A stretch of 64,000 nt of DNA from Streptomyces sp. ATexAB-D23 (GCF_000373645.1 NZ_KB892026.1:1-64000), one strand, 5' to 3'; shown: positions 8,968 to 17,640, counted from the stretch's first letter. Notes: generated by a model from the sequence alone, not told the origin. Numbers and translations: made by a program.

Positions 8968-10923
8968 ATGACACAGCCGCCCCAGCAGCCGCCCAACGAA
9001 CCGCCCCAGGGCCCGCCCCCGGGCGGCTTCGGCGCTCCGCAGGACCCCCCGCCCGGCGGCTTCGGCGCCCCGCAGGACCCGCCGCCGGGCGGTTTCGGTG
9101 CTCCGACCCCGCCGCCCGCCGACCCGTTCGGCAAGCAGCCGAACACCCCGCCGCCCCCGGCGACCCCGCCCCCGGCCACCCCGCCCCCCGGCGGCTACGG
9201 CTCCCCGCCGCCCCCCGGCCCGCCCCAGCAGCAGCCGGGCTACGGCTACCCGCAGGCGCCGCCGCCCCAGCAGCCCGGCTACGGCTTCCCGCAGGGGCAG
9301 CCGCAGAGCCACGACTACCCGACGCAGGCGGCGTACGGCTACCCGGGCCAGCAGGCCCACGGCTACCCGACCGCCCCGATGCAGCCGGCCTACCCGTCGC
9401 CCCAGCCGGGCGGCAACGGACCGAAGAAGTTCTCCACGCAGGCGCAGATCATCGTCGCCGCCGTGGTCGCCGTGGCACTGATCGTCGGCGGCGGCGTCTG
9501 GTACGCCTCCAGCGGCGGGGACGGCGACAAGAAGGACGAGGCCGGCTCCTCCTCCGGCACCACGGGCGAGGGCAAGGGCGGCAAGGGGGACAAGGACGGC
9601 TCGGAGGGCTCGGACGGAGCGGACGAGAACGGCACCGGCGGCGGCGCCAGCAAGGAGAAGGCCCCGGCGAACGTCACCTCCGCCGTCGGCTTCCAGCTGC
9701 CCCATCCCAAGGTCGCCTCCGTCACCACCGTCTCCGGCTCCTGGATGACCGACAAGGCGTACGTGAAGTCGGGCATCAACGAGATCGTCGGCTACGACCG
9801 GGACAAGGGCACCAAGCTCTGGTCGATCCCGCTCGACGGCCAGGTGTGCGCCGCGACCAAGCACATCACCAAGGACTTCAAGACCGCCATCGCCTTCGAG
9901 GAGGCCAAGCGCACCAAGACCACCAAGTACGCCAGCTGCAACCAGGTCGGCGCCCTCGACCTGGCCACGGGCAAGCTCATGTGGAGCAAGTCGGTGACCG
10001 CCTCCAGCAGCGGTGACCGCCCCGTCCGGTTCGACGAGGTCACCCTCAGCGGCACCACCGTCGCCGCCGGCGGACTGGACGGCGGCGCCGCCTTCGACCT
10101 GAACACCGGCGCCGAGCGCTGGAAGCCCAAGGTCAGCACCGACGGCTGCTACGACAATGGGTACGGCGGCGGCGAGGCCCTCGCCGTGGTCCGCAAGTGC
10201 GGTAAGTACGACGACCCGCAGCTCGTCATCCAGGCGCTGAACCCGACCACGGGCGCCCCGCTCTCCTCGTACAAGATGCCGGCCGGCGTCGAATACGCGA
10301 GCATCGTCTCGACCAAGCCCCTCGTGGTCGCCGCCGACGTCGGCGACACCGCCGGGGACGGCAGCGGCATCTCGGACTTCTTCTCGATCGACGCGGCCAC
10401 CGGCAAGCTGATCACCCGTATCCCCGCCGACGCGGAGAAGTACGCGGCCAACTGCCGCTCCACCAAGGTCGAGAGCTGCCAGCACCTCGCCGTCGGCAAC
10501 AACCGGCTCTACCTGCCGACCGAGGAGCACGACGGGGCGGGCGAGGACTACGGCCGGACCAACGAGATCGTCTCCTTCGACCTCACCACCGGCAAGCAGA
10601 CCGGCGACCGGGCCGACGCGGGCGAGCGCTTCACGGTCTTCCCGCTGCGCATGGACGGCAACAACATCATCGCGTACAAGGAACCTCCGTACAACGCGGG
10701 CGGCGAGGTCGTCTCGATCGACGGCAGCACCTTCAAGGAGACGGTCCTGATGCGGAACCCGGGTGACGAGGCCGTCCGGGACGCGGAGACGAGCTTCTCC
10801 CCGAACTACGCCGAGTACCTGTACGCGGAGGGCAGGCTGTACATCTCCGAGACGATGGTCAGCGAACCCCGCAAGAGTTCGTTCGGCAAGGAGTACCTGG
10901 TGGTGTCCTTCCACACCAGCTGA
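8968..10923 (+). CDS. membrane-anchored PQQ-type beta-propeller protein (paralogue 3)
   Basis: 651 residues, the most diverged of the three. The N-terminal ~155 residues are Pro/Gly/Gln-rich, opening with three DPPPGGFGAPQ-type repeats and continuing with PGYGYPQ and YGYPGQQ units. One helix (IIVAAVVAVALIVGGGVWYA) lies near 160-180, then a Gly/Ser/Lys/Asp-rich linker and an exported propeller with DLATGKLMWSK, DLNTGAERW, DAATGKLI and DLTTGKQTGD blades. It keeps the layout but little of the detailed sequence of paralogues 1 and 2. It lies between two strong hairpins, so it is probably a separate transcript. Function is inferred only as an envelope-facing propeller. Confidence 0.85.
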   Translation: MTQPPQQPPNEPPQGPPPGGFGAPQDPPPGGFGAPQDPPPGGFGAPTPPPADPFGKQPNTPPPPATPPPATPPPGGYGSPPPPGPPQQQPGYGYPQAPPPQQPGYGFPQGQPQSHDYPTQAAYGYPGQQAHGYPTAPMQPAYPSPQPGGNGPKKFSTQAQIIVAAVVAVALIVGGGVWYASSGGDGDKKDEAGSSSGTTGEGKGGKGDKDGSEGSDGADENGTGGGASKEKAPANVTSAVGFQLPHPKVASVTTVSGSWMTDKAYVKSGINEIVGYDRDKGTKLWSIPLDGQVCAATKHITKDFKTAIAFEEAKRTKTTKYASCNQVGALDLATGKLMWSKSVTASSSGDRPVRFDEVTLSGTTVAAGGLDGGAAFDLNTGAERWKPKVSTDGCYDNGYGGGEALAVVRKCGKYDDPQLVIQALNPTTGAPLSSYKMPAGVEYASIVSTKPLVVAADVGDTAGDGSGISDFFSIDAATGKLITRIPADAEKYAANCRSTKVESCQHLAVGNNRLYLPTEEHDGAGEDYGRTNEIVSFDLTTGKQTGDRADAGERFTVFPLRMDGNNIIAYKEPPYNAGGEVVSIDGSTFKETVLMRNPGDEAVRDAETSFSPNYAEYLYAEGRLYISETMVSEPRKSSFGKEYLVVSFHTS

Positions 10924-10932
10924 CCCCGATTC

Positions 10933-10976
10933 ACGGGTGTGGGGGTGGAACCGGCCGGTTCCACCCCCACACCCGT
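10933..10976. terminator. perfect 44-bp palindrome, terminator
   Basis: Two 22-nt arms (ACGGGTGTGGGGGTGGAACC followed by GG, and its exact reverse complement) meet with no spacer, starting 9 bp after the stop of paralogue 3. It should block read-through into the response-regulator gene in either direction. Confidence 0.8.
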
Positions 10977-11046
10977 ACCCGGGCGTGTAACTTGCAGGCC
11001 CTGGCAGGCCGGGGGGCCTGGTGTCGGTGTACGGGGGGACAGTTCG

Positions 11047-11739
11047 ATGAGTGTCCGGCTCATGGTGGTCGACGACCACCGCCTGCTGGCCGAGGCGCTG
11101 GCCTCGGCGCTGAAGCTGCGCGGCCACCGCGTGCTGGCCGCGGCCGCCCCCACCTCGGGCGCGGCGGACCTGGTGGTCGGCCGGGCCCCCGAGGTCTGCC
11201 TGTTCGGCACGGCCGCCCCCGCCGTGCCCGGCACCTTCGACCCCGTCGTCCGGATCAGGCGCGAGCGCCCGCAGACCGCGGTGGTGGTCCTCGGCCCGGT
11301 GCCCAGCCCGCGCGGGATCGCCGCGGCGTTCGCGGCAGGCGCCGCCGGTTACGTCCGGCACGACGAGCGCATCGAGGGTGTCGAGCGCGCCATGGTCAAG
11401 GCCCGCGCGGGCGAGGCGGCCATCGCGCCCGGCCTCCTCCAGAGCGCCTTCGCGGAGCTGCTCGACCCGGTGAGCCAGCCCGACGACGAGGGCCGGCGGC
11501 TGCTGCGGCTGCTCACCCCGCGCGAGGTCGAGGTCCTGGTCCGGGTCGCCGAGGGCGAGGACACCCGGCTGATCGCGGCCGGCATGCGGATCGCGCCGAG
11601 CACCGCCCGTACGCATGTGCAGCGCGTCCTGATGAAACTCGGCGTCGGCTCCCGCCTGGAGGCCGCCGCGCTGGCCGCCCGCACCGGCCTGCTGGACCGG
11701 GCGGCGGGCGCGCGGCAGGGGCCGGGCACCGTCGGGTGA
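11047..11739 (+). CDS. LuxR-type regulator with degenerate receiver domain
   Basis: 230 residues: an N-terminal receiver-like domain and a C-terminal LuxR helix-turn-helix (LTPREVEVLVRVAEG near 156-170, then TARTHVQRVLMKLGV). The acidic pair DD at 9-10 is present. The phosphorylation site is lost: the strand reads PEVCLFGTA, with Gly54 where Asp is expected, and the conserved Lys is replaced (GYVRHD). It is therefore probably an atypical response regulator not controlled by ordinary phosphorylation. No kinase is adjacent. ATG 11047 has GGGGGGA upstream. The C-terminal codons are part of a very long terminator hairpin. Confidence 0.85.
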   Translation: MSVRLMVVDDHRLLAEALASALKLRGHRVLAAAAPTSGAADLVVGRAPEVCLFGTAAPAVPGTFDPVVRIRRERPQTAVVVLGPVPSPRGIAAAFAAGAAGYVRHDERIEGVERAMVKARAGEAAIAPGLLQSAFAELLDPVSQPDDEGRRLLRLLTPREVEVLVRVAEGEDTRLIAAGMRIAPSTARTHVQRVLMKLGVGSRLEAAALAARTGLLDRAAGARQGPGTVG

Positions 11740-11762
11740 CGGTGCCCGGCCCCTGCCGCGCG
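11709..11762. terminator. 25-bp-stem bidirectional terminator overlapping a stop codon
   Basis: CGCGCGGCAGGGGCCGGGCA plus CCGTC pairs perfectly with the reverse complement at 11738-11762 across a 4-nt loop (GGGT). The TGA at 11737-11739 lies at the loop/stem edge. It separates the rightward regulator from the leftward membrane-protein gene that ends at 11771. Confidence 0.85.
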
Positions 11763-11770
11763 GTGGTGGC

Positions 11771-12073
11771 TCAGCCCTCCGGCGTGTCCTCAGGCGTGTC
11801 CTCAGGCACGGGTGCCGGCGCCTGGGCCGGGCGCAGTTTCAGCCAGACCAGGAAGAACAGCCCGAGCGCCAGCATGGCGAGGCCGGTCCAGAGGTTGATG
11901 TGGACGCCCTCGGCCTTCTTCAGGTCCTCGTCGGACGGGCTGATCCCGGCGATCGTCACGATGATCCCGTAGACCACGAAGAGGCCGCCGATGATCCGCC
12001 GGATGTCGAAGAGGCGGGCCGCCGTGGCGGACTTCTGCTCCAGTTCGGAGACTTCCTTGCGCAGGTCGGACAT
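11771..12073 (-). CDS. small two-helix membrane protein next to the SSS symporter
   Basis: 100 residues. The N-terminal ~22 residues are charged (LRKEVSELEQKSATAARLFD). Two hydrophobic helices follow, IIGGLFVVYGIIVTIAGI and TGLAMLALGLFFLVWLKL, and a Pro/Glu-rich tail ends in two DTPE repeats. It lies 15 bp downstream of the sodium:solute symporter on the same strand, so the two are very likely one operon. Small membrane proteins of this kind commonly accompany such symporters, but a subunit role is inference. The DNA of the tail contains a short direct repeat (TCCTCAGGCG). Confidence 0.8.
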   Translation of the reverse strand: MSDLRKEVSELEQKSATAARLFDIRRIIGGLFVVYGIIVTIAGISPSDEDLKKAEGVHINLWTGLAMLALGLFFLVWLKLRPAQAPAPVPEDTPEDTPEG

Positions 12074-12088
12074 GGTGGGTTGCTCCGA

Positions 12089-13759
12089 TCAGAACGAGTA
12101 GGGGACGTAGCACAGGGCGGCGAGCACGATGGCTCCCCAGCCCAGCAGCGCGGGCCTGCGGTACCAGGCGCTGTCGCCCTCCTCGGGCACCTCGGCGGCG
12201 TCCGGGGACTCGGTTCCGTAGACGAGGCCGGCGAGTTCGGCCTCGGGCTTGGGAGCGGTGAAGAGCGTGACCGCGATCATGACGACCGCGCCGGCGACGA
12301 AGCCGACGATCGCGGAGACGAAGTTGGCGCCCTGGTCGCTCGGGATGTCGATGACACCCTGCTTGTAGATGACGAAGTAGTTGACCATCGCGGCGGTGGT
12401 GCCCGCGACCAGCCCCCAGACACCGGACTTCATCGAGGCGCGCTTCCAGAACATGCCGATGATGAACACGACGAACATCGGGACGTTGAAGAACGAGAAG
12501 AGCGTCTGGAGGTAGCTCATGATGTTGGAGAAGCTGGCGGCGATGAACGCCGTGCCGATGGAGGCCAGCACCCCGATCGCCGTGATCAGCCGGCCGAAGC
12601 GCAGGTAGTACGCGTCCGGCTGGTCCTTCTTCACGTACCGCGCCCAGATGTCCGTGGTGAACACGGTGTTGAACGAGGAGACGTTGGCCGCCATGCCGGC
12701 CATGAACGCGGCCAGCAGACCGGTCACCGCGATGCCGAGCACGCCGTTGGGCAGCAGCTCCCGCATCAGCAGCGGGATCGCGTCGTTGTAGGTGGTGCCC
12801 GATCCGGCCGCGCCGATGTTCGGCACGATCACCGCGGCGACCAGACCCGGGATCATCACGAGGAAGACGATGAACATCTTCGGGAACGCGGCGATCAGCG
12901 GGGTGCGCCGGGCGGCCGAGAGGTTCTTCGCGGACAGGGCGCGCTGCACCTCGGCGAAGTTCGTCGTCCAGTAGCCGAACGAGAGCACGAAGCCGAGACC
13001 CAGGATGATCGTCAGCCAGTTGGCGCCGAGGGGGTTGGCGTCACCGATGCCGGTGCCGCCCCACGCGGTCATGAAGTTCTCGCCGTGGCTCGACGAGAGC
13101 GAGTCGCTCAGCCCGTCCCAGCCGCCGACACGCTTGAGACCGAGCACGGTCAGCGGGATCAGCGCGGCGAGGATGACGAAGAACTGGAGCACCTCGTTGT
13201 AGATCGCCGACGAGAGCCCGCCGACCGTGATGTACGCCAGCACGAAGAAGCCGGCGACGACGATCGCGACCCACTGCGGCCAGCCGAGGAGCGCCTCCAC
13301 GACGATCGACAGGGCGTACAGGTTGACGCCCGCGATCAGGATCGCCGCGAAGGCGAAGAGTATGGAGCTCAGCAGGTGCGCCGACCTGTCGAAGCGCTGG
13401 AGCAGGAACTCCGGTACGGAGCGCACCTTCGAGCGGTAGTAGAACGGCATCATCACGAGGCCGAGGAAGACCATGGCCGGGATGGCGCCGATCCAGTACC
13501 AGTGCACCACCGCGACGCCGTACTGCGCGCCTGTCGCCGCCATGCCGAGGATCTCGGTGGCACCGAGATTCGCCGCGACGAAGGCCAGACCGGTCACCCA
13601 GGCGGGCAGTGACCGTCCGGAGAGGAAGAAGTCGAGGCTGGTCCTGACGCTCGCCCGAGCGGCGAAGCCGATGCCGAGTACGACGGCGAAGTAGATCGCC
13701 AGGATCGTGTAGTCGAGCCCGTTCGTGGGGAGTCGGAGCCCTGCTGCCAGGTATTGCAT
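12089..13759 (-). CDS. sodium:solute symporter (SSS family, SGLT-like)
   Basis: 556 residues with about 14 hydrophobic helices, the normal size for the family. The N-terminus reads DYTILAIYFAVVLGIGFAA followed by SLDFFLSGRSLP and GLAFVAANLGATEILGMAA, signatures of sugar/Na+ symporters such as vSGLT. It faces galTEK across a 238-bp intergenic region that carries a matching GTGTTC(A/G)CTT motif near each gene, so galactose or a related sugar is the likely substrate. The ATG at 13759 has no clear Shine-Dalgarno sequence. The small membrane protein downstream is probably co-transcribed. Confidence 0.9.
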   Translation of the reverse strand: MQYLAAGLRLPTNGLDYTILAIYFAVVLGIGFAARASVRTSLDFFLSGRSLPAWVTGLAFVAANLGATEILGMAATGAQYGVAVVHWYWIGAIPAMVFLGLVMMPFYYRSKVRSVPEFLLQRFDRSAHLLSSILFAFAAILIAGVNLYALSIVVEALLGWPQWVAIVVAGFFVLAYITVGGLSSAIYNEVLQFFVILAALIPLTVLGLKRVGGWDGLSDSLSSSHGENFMTAWGGTGIGDANPLGANWLTIILGLGFVLSFGYWTTNFAEVQRALSAKNLSAARRTPLIAAFPKMFIVFLVMIPGLVAAVIVPNIGAAGSGTTYNDAIPLLMRELLPNGVLGIAVTGLLAAFMAGMAANVSSFNTVFTTDIWARYVKKDQPDAYYLRFGRLITAIGVLASIGTAFIAASFSNIMSYLQTLFSFFNVPMFVVFIIGMFWKRASMKSGVWGLVAGTTAAMVNYFVIYKQGVIDIPSDQGANFVSAIVGFVAGAVVMIAVTLFTAPKPEAELAGLVYGTESPDAAEVPEEGDSAWYRRPALLGWGAIVLAALCYVPYSF

Positions 13760-13813
13760 GGGGGGAGTCTCGCTTCGTTTCGCGAACTGAACCCGAAGGA
13801 AACTACGCCCTTA

Positions 13814-13831
13814 TGTTCGGAAAGTGAACAC
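13814..13831 (-). promoter_or_regulatory. gal-region operator candidate (symporter side)
   Basis: TGTTC and GAACA form a short inverted repeat (13814-13830). Read leftward, the right part gives GTGTTCACTT, matching GTGTTCGCTT at 13967 on the opposite strand. This suggests one regulator controls both divergent units. Confidence 0.45.
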
Positions 13832-13966
13832 TTCCCAAGAGGTTCTTTGTTTGTTTGTGATCGTATTGCCTGAATCCCGGGCTCCACACCGCTGAGATCC
13901 GCCACTCGGCGCCCTCGCGTGTGCCGCCGTCGACTCATTGACGCATCTGTTGACTTGTGGTTCATT

Positions 13967-13976
13967 GTGTTCGCTT
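13967..13976 (+). promoter_or_regulatory. gal-region operator candidate (galT side)
   Basis: GTGTTCGCTT lies 22 bp before the galT start, followed by a partial repeat TATGTTTGG. It pairs with the copy on the other strand at 13822-13831. The protein that binds is not identified in this window. Confidence 0.4.
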
Positions 13977-13997
13977 ATGTTTGGTGGGAGGAGTCTG

Positions 13998-15041
13998 GTG
14001 AAGAAGACGGTTACGACGCTCGCCGACGGCCGGGGGCTGATCTACTACGACAGCCGCGACGACGTCGTGCGCGAGGCGGCCGACACGCGTCCCCTCGACG
14101 CCGTCTCGACCTCGTCCGAGATCCGCCGCGACCCACTGCTCGGCGACAGCGTCGCCATCGCCTCGCACCGCCAGGGCCGCATCTACCACCCGCCGGCCGA
14201 CGAGTGCCCGCTCTGCCCCTCGCGCGAGGGGCGGCAGAGCGAGATCCCGGAGGCGGACTACGACGTCGCCGTCTTCGAGAACCGCTTCCCCTCCCTGGCC
14301 GGCGACTCCGGCCGCTGCGAGGTCGTCTGCTTCACCTCCGACCACGACGCGTCCTTCGCCGACCTCACCGAGGAGCAGGCCGGGCTCGTCCTGGAGGCGT
14401 GGACCGACCGCACCGCCGAGTTCGCCGGGCTGCCGCAGGTCGAGCAGGTGTTCTGCTTCGAGAACCGGGGCGCCGAGATCGGCGTCACCCTCGGCCACCC
14501 GCACGGCCAGATCTACGGCTACCCCTTCGTCACCCCGCGCACCGAGCTGATGCTGCGTTCCATGGCCGCCCACCACGCGAAGACCGGCGGCAACCTCTTC
14601 GACGACGTGATCGCCCGCGAGGAGGCCGACGGCGCCCGGATCGTGCTCGCCACCGAGCACTGGATCGCCTTCGTGCCGTACGTGGCGCACTGGCCGTACG
14701 AGGTCCATCTGCACCCCCGCCGCCGCGTCCCCGACCTGCGGGGTCTTGACGAGGGGGCGCGCACGGAGTTCCCACAGGTCTATCTGGAACTCTTGAGGCG
14801 ATTCGACCGGATCTTCGGACCCGGGGAGCCGCCGACCCCCTACATCTCCGCCTGGCACCAGGCGCCGTTCGGGATCCCGGACCGTGAGGACTTCGGGCTG
14901 CATCTGGAGCTTTTCACCATCCGACGGACCTCCGGCAAGCTGAAGTTCCTCGCGGGTTCCGAATCCGGCATGAGCGTGTTCATCAACGACGTGCCGCCGG
15001 AGACCGCGGCCCAGCGACTGCGAGAGGTAGCGAGCCAGTGA
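13998..15041 (+). CDS. galT: galactose-1-phosphate uridylyltransferase GalT
   Basis: Transfers UMP from UDP-glucose to galactose-1-phosphate in the cytosolic Leloir pathway. 347 residues from the GTG at 13998, which follows GGGAGGAG; longer in-frame starts lack a ribosome site. The active-site motif GHPHGQIYGYP contains the His-Pro-His whose second His is the nucleophile. A CPLC pair near residues 73-76 matches the metal-binding Cys of the family. It is the first gene of the galT-galE-galK operon and overlaps galE by a GTGA. This order matches the known Streptomyces gal operon. Confidence 0.95.
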   Translation: MKKTVTTLADGRGLIYYDSRDDVVREAADTRPLDAVSTSSEIRRDPLLGDSVAIASHRQGRIYHPPADECPLCPSREGRQSEIPEADYDVAVFENRFPSLAGDSGRCEVVCFTSDHDASFADLTEEQAGLVLEAWTDRTAEFAGLPQVEQVFCFENRGAEIGVTLGHPHGQIYGYPFVTPRTELMLRSMAAHHAKTGGNLFDDVIAREEADGARIVLATEHWIAFVPYVAHWPYEVHLHPRRRVPDLRGLDEGARTEFPQVYLELLRRFDRIFGPGEPPTPYISAWHQAPFGIPDREDFGLHLELFTIRRTSGKLKFLAGSESGMSVFINDVPPETAAQRLREVASQ

Positions 15042-16018
15042 GCAAGTCCCCGAGGAAGTACCTGGTGACCGGCGGTGCCGGATACGTCGGCAGCGTCGTG
15101 GCCCAGCACCTGCTGGAGGCCGGCCACGCCGTCACCGTCCTGGACGACCTCTCCACCGGCTTCCGCGCGGGCGTCCCGGCCGGCGCCGACTTCATCGAGG
15201 GGCGCGTCCAGGACGCCGCGAAGTGGCTCGACGCCTCCTACGACGGGGTGCTGCACTTCGCCGCGTACTCCCAGGTCGGCGAGTCCGTCACCGACCCCGA
15301 GAAGTACTGGGTCAACAACGTCGGCGGCTCCACCGCCCTGCTCGCCGCGATGCGCGACGCCGGGGTGCGCACCCTGGTCTTCTCCTCCACCGCCGCGACC
15401 TACGGCGAGCCGGTCTCCAGCCCCATCACGGAGACCGACCCCACCGCCCCGACCAGCCCCTACGGCGCGACCAAGCTCGCCGTCGACCACATGATCACCG
15501 GGGAGGCGGCGGCCCACGGCCTGGCCGCGGTCTCGCTGCGCTACTTCAACGTGGCGGGGGCCTACGGCAGCTGCGGCGAGCGGCACAGCCCCGAGTCCCA
15601 CCTCATCCCGCTGGTCCTCCAGGTCGCCCTCGGACAGCGCGAGTCGATCTCCGTCTACGGCGACGACTACCTCACCCCGGACGGCACCTGCGTCCGCGAC
15701 TACATCCACGTCGCCGACCTCGCCGACGCCCACCTGCTCGCCCTGGACGCCGCCACCGCGGGCGAGCACCTGATCTGCAACCTCGGCAACGGCAACGGCT
15801 TCTCGGTCCGCGAGGTCATCGAGACGGTCCGCGAGGTCACCGGCCACCCCGTCCCCGAGGCCGCGGCCCCGCGCCGCGCCGGCGACCCGGCCGTCCTCGT
15901 CGCCTCCGCCGCCACCGCCAGGGAGCGCCTCGGCTGGCAGCCGTCCCGCGCCGACCTGGCCGGAATCGTCTCCGACGCCTGGACGTTCGCCCGCCGAGAG
16001 GAACCCACCGCACCATGA
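15038..16018 (+). CDS. galE: UDP-glucose 4-epimerase GalE
   Basis: Interconverts UDP-galactose and UDP-glucose with tightly bound NAD+. 326 residues, extended short-chain dehydrogenase fold. The nucleotide-binding motif VTGGAGYVGS is at about residues 8-17. The catalytic Ser/Thr region is SSTAATYGE near 115-123 and the YxxxK motif is SPYGATKLA near 144-152. LRYFNVAGAYG is the usual GalE substrate-loop signature. GTG start overlaps the galT stop; its own stop overlaps galK (ATGA), so all three enzymes are translationally coupled. Confidence 0.95.
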   Translation: MSKSPRKYLVTGGAGYVGSVVAQHLLEAGHAVTVLDDLSTGFRAGVPAGADFIEGRVQDAAKWLDASYDGVLHFAAYSQVGESVTDPEKYWVNNVGGSTALLAAMRDAGVRTLVFSSTAATYGEPVSSPITETDPTAPTSPYGATKLAVDHMITGEAAAHGLAAVSLRYFNVAGAYGSCGERHSPESHLIPLVLQVALGQRESISVYGDDYLTPDGTCVRDYIHVADLADAHLLALDAATAGEHLICNLGNGNGFSVREVIETVREVTGHPVPEAAAPRRAGDPAVLVASAATARERLGWQPSRADLAGIVSDAWTFARREEPTAP

Positions 16019-17181
16019 CCGACGACGCCGAGCTGACCGCCTCCTTCACCGAGCTGTACGGGGGTGCGCCCGAGGGGATCTGGGCCGCACCCGGCCGGGT
16101 CAACCTGATCGGTGAGTACACCGACTTCAACGACGGCTTCGTCATGCCGCTCGCCCTCCCGCACACCGCGCGCGCCGCCGTCGCCCGCCGCACCGACGGC
16201 GAACTGCGGCTGCACTCCACCGATGTGCCCGGCGGTGTCGTCCGGCTCCGCGTGGACGAGCTGACCCCGAACGAGGGCCACGGCTGGGCGGCCTACCCCG
16301 CCGGGGTGGTCTGGGCCCTGCGCGAGGCCGGCCACCCGGTCACCGGCGCCGACATCCAGCTGACCTCCACCGTCCCGACCGGTGCCGGGCTCTCCTCGTC
16401 CGCCGCCCTCGAAGTGGTCACCGGGCTCGCCCTGAACGACCTCTTCGGGCTCGGGCTCGCCCCCGCCGATCTGGCGGTCATCGCCCAGCGCGCGGAGAAC
16501 GCCTTCGTCGGAGTGCCCTGCGGGGTCATGGACCAGATGGCGTCCGCCTGCTGCACCGAGGGCCACGCCCTGCACCTGGACACCCGCGACCTCGGCCGGC
16601 GCCAGGTCCCCTTCGACCTGTCCGCGCACGGCCTGCGGCTCCTGGTCGTGGACACCCGCGTCAAGCACGCGCTGGGCGACGGGGCGTACGCGGAGCGCAG
16701 GACCGGCTGCGAGGAGGGCGCGCGCCTGCTCGGCATACGCACCCTGCGCGAGCTGCCGTACGAGGAGCTGGGCGCCGCCCTGGACCGGCTGGCCGAGGCC
16801 GGTGCGGACGAGTCCGTCGTGCGCTACGTCCGCCATGTGGTCGGCGACAACCAGCGCGTCGAGCGGGTCATCGCGCTGCTCGACGCCGGCGAGGTGCGGG
16901 CGGCGGGACCGGTCCTCACGGCGGGGCACCGCTCGCTCCGCGACGACCTGCGGGTCTCCTGCGCGGAGCTGGACCTCGTGGTCGACACCGCGAACGCGGC
17001 CGGGGCGCTCGGCGCGCGGATGACCGGGGGCGGCTTCGGCGGCTCCGCGATCGTGCTGGTCGAGGAGGAGCGGGCGGACGAGGTCACCAAGTCCGTGCTG
17101 GAGGCGTTCACTTCGGCCGGTTACGGGACGCCGGGCGTCTTCCCCGCGGTGCCGTCGGCAGGCGCTCGCCGGCTCGTCTGA
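16015..17181 (+). CDS. galK: galactokinase GalK
   Basis: Phosphorylates galactose with ATP, the entry step of the Leloir pathway. 388 residues, GHMP superfamily. The galactokinase signature GRVNLIGEYTDFNDGFVMP is at about 24-42, the ATP loop PTGAGLSSSAALEV near 122-135, and the C-terminal GHMP motif MTGGGFGGSAI near 340-350. Last gene of the operon. A convergent GNAT gene ends 15 bp beyond the stop and no strong terminator is seen between them. Confidence 0.95.
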   Translation: MTDDAELTASFTELYGGAPEGIWAAPGRVNLIGEYTDFNDGFVMPLALPHTARAAVARRTDGELRLHSTDVPGGVVRLRVDELTPNEGHGWAAYPAGVVWALREAGHPVTGADIQLTSTVPTGAGLSSSAALEVVTGLALNDLFGLGLAPADLAVIAQRAENAFVGVPCGVMDQMASACCTEGHALHLDTRDLGRRQVPFDLSAHGLRLLVVDTRVKHALGDGAYAERRTGCEEGARLLGIRTLRELPYEELGAALDRLAEAGADESVVRYVRHVVGDNQRVERVIALLDAGEVRAAGPVLTAGHRSLRDDLRVSCAELDLVVDTANAAGALGARMTGGGFGGSAIVLVEEERADEVTKSVLEAFTSAGYGTPGVFPAVPSAGARRLV

Positions 17182-17196
17182 ACGGGCCGGAACGCG

Positions 17197-17640
17197 TCAG
17201 CCGAGTTCCTTCGTGAGGGTGAACTCCGTGATGCCCGGCGGGTAGTCGTCCACCTGCCCGCGCACCTCGTAGCCCCGCTTCCGGTAGAAGCCGGGGGCCT
17301 GGAAATCCCAGGTCTCCACCCGGGAGCGGGTGCACGACCGGTCCGCCCGCGCCACCCGTTCCGCCTCGGCGAGCAGCCGCGAGCCGAGGCCGGAGCCCCG
17401 GTGCGGGGCGTCGACCCAGAGCAGATCGACATGGAGCCAGTGTGCCCAGGTCCGCCCGGTCAGCCCCGCCGCGACCCGGCCGTCGGCGTCCAACGCCCAG
17501 ACCTCCAGCGGCACTTCGCGCGCGTCGGGCGTGGCGCGCAGGGCGCTGATCCGGGGTGAGCGCGCGGTGTTCTCGTCCCGCAGCCGCCTGTTCAGCAGCG
17601 CACGCCGCTCCTTGTCCACTTCTGTCTCAAGACGAAACAT
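17197..17640 (-). CDS. GNAT-family N-acetyltransferase
   Basis: 147 residues; a single GNAT domain that transfers an acetyl group from acetyl-CoA to an unknown amine. The CoA pyrophosphate-binding motif is HRGSGLGSRLL near residues 82-92. A strand VETWDFQAPGFYRKRGYE follows, in which the FYRKRGYE turn is typical of motif B. The ATG at 17640 follows GGGTGAGG on the complementary strand; a longer upstream frame has no protein-like character. It converges on galK and is divergent from a response regulator. The substrate cannot be predicted. Confidence 0.85.
   Translation of the reverse strand: MFRLETEVDKERRALLNRRLRDENTARSPRISALRATPDAREVPLEVWALDADGRVAAGLTGRTWAHWLHVDLLWVDAPHRGSGLGSRLLAEAERVARADRSCTRSRVETWDFQAPGFYRKRGYEVRGQVDDYPPGITEFTLTKELG

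Noticed and set aside
4878..10923. PQQ-dependent dehydrogenases
   Set aside because: The blades carry PQQ-like repeat signatures but no quinoprotein active-site residues, calcium site or haem motif. I keep only the fold description.
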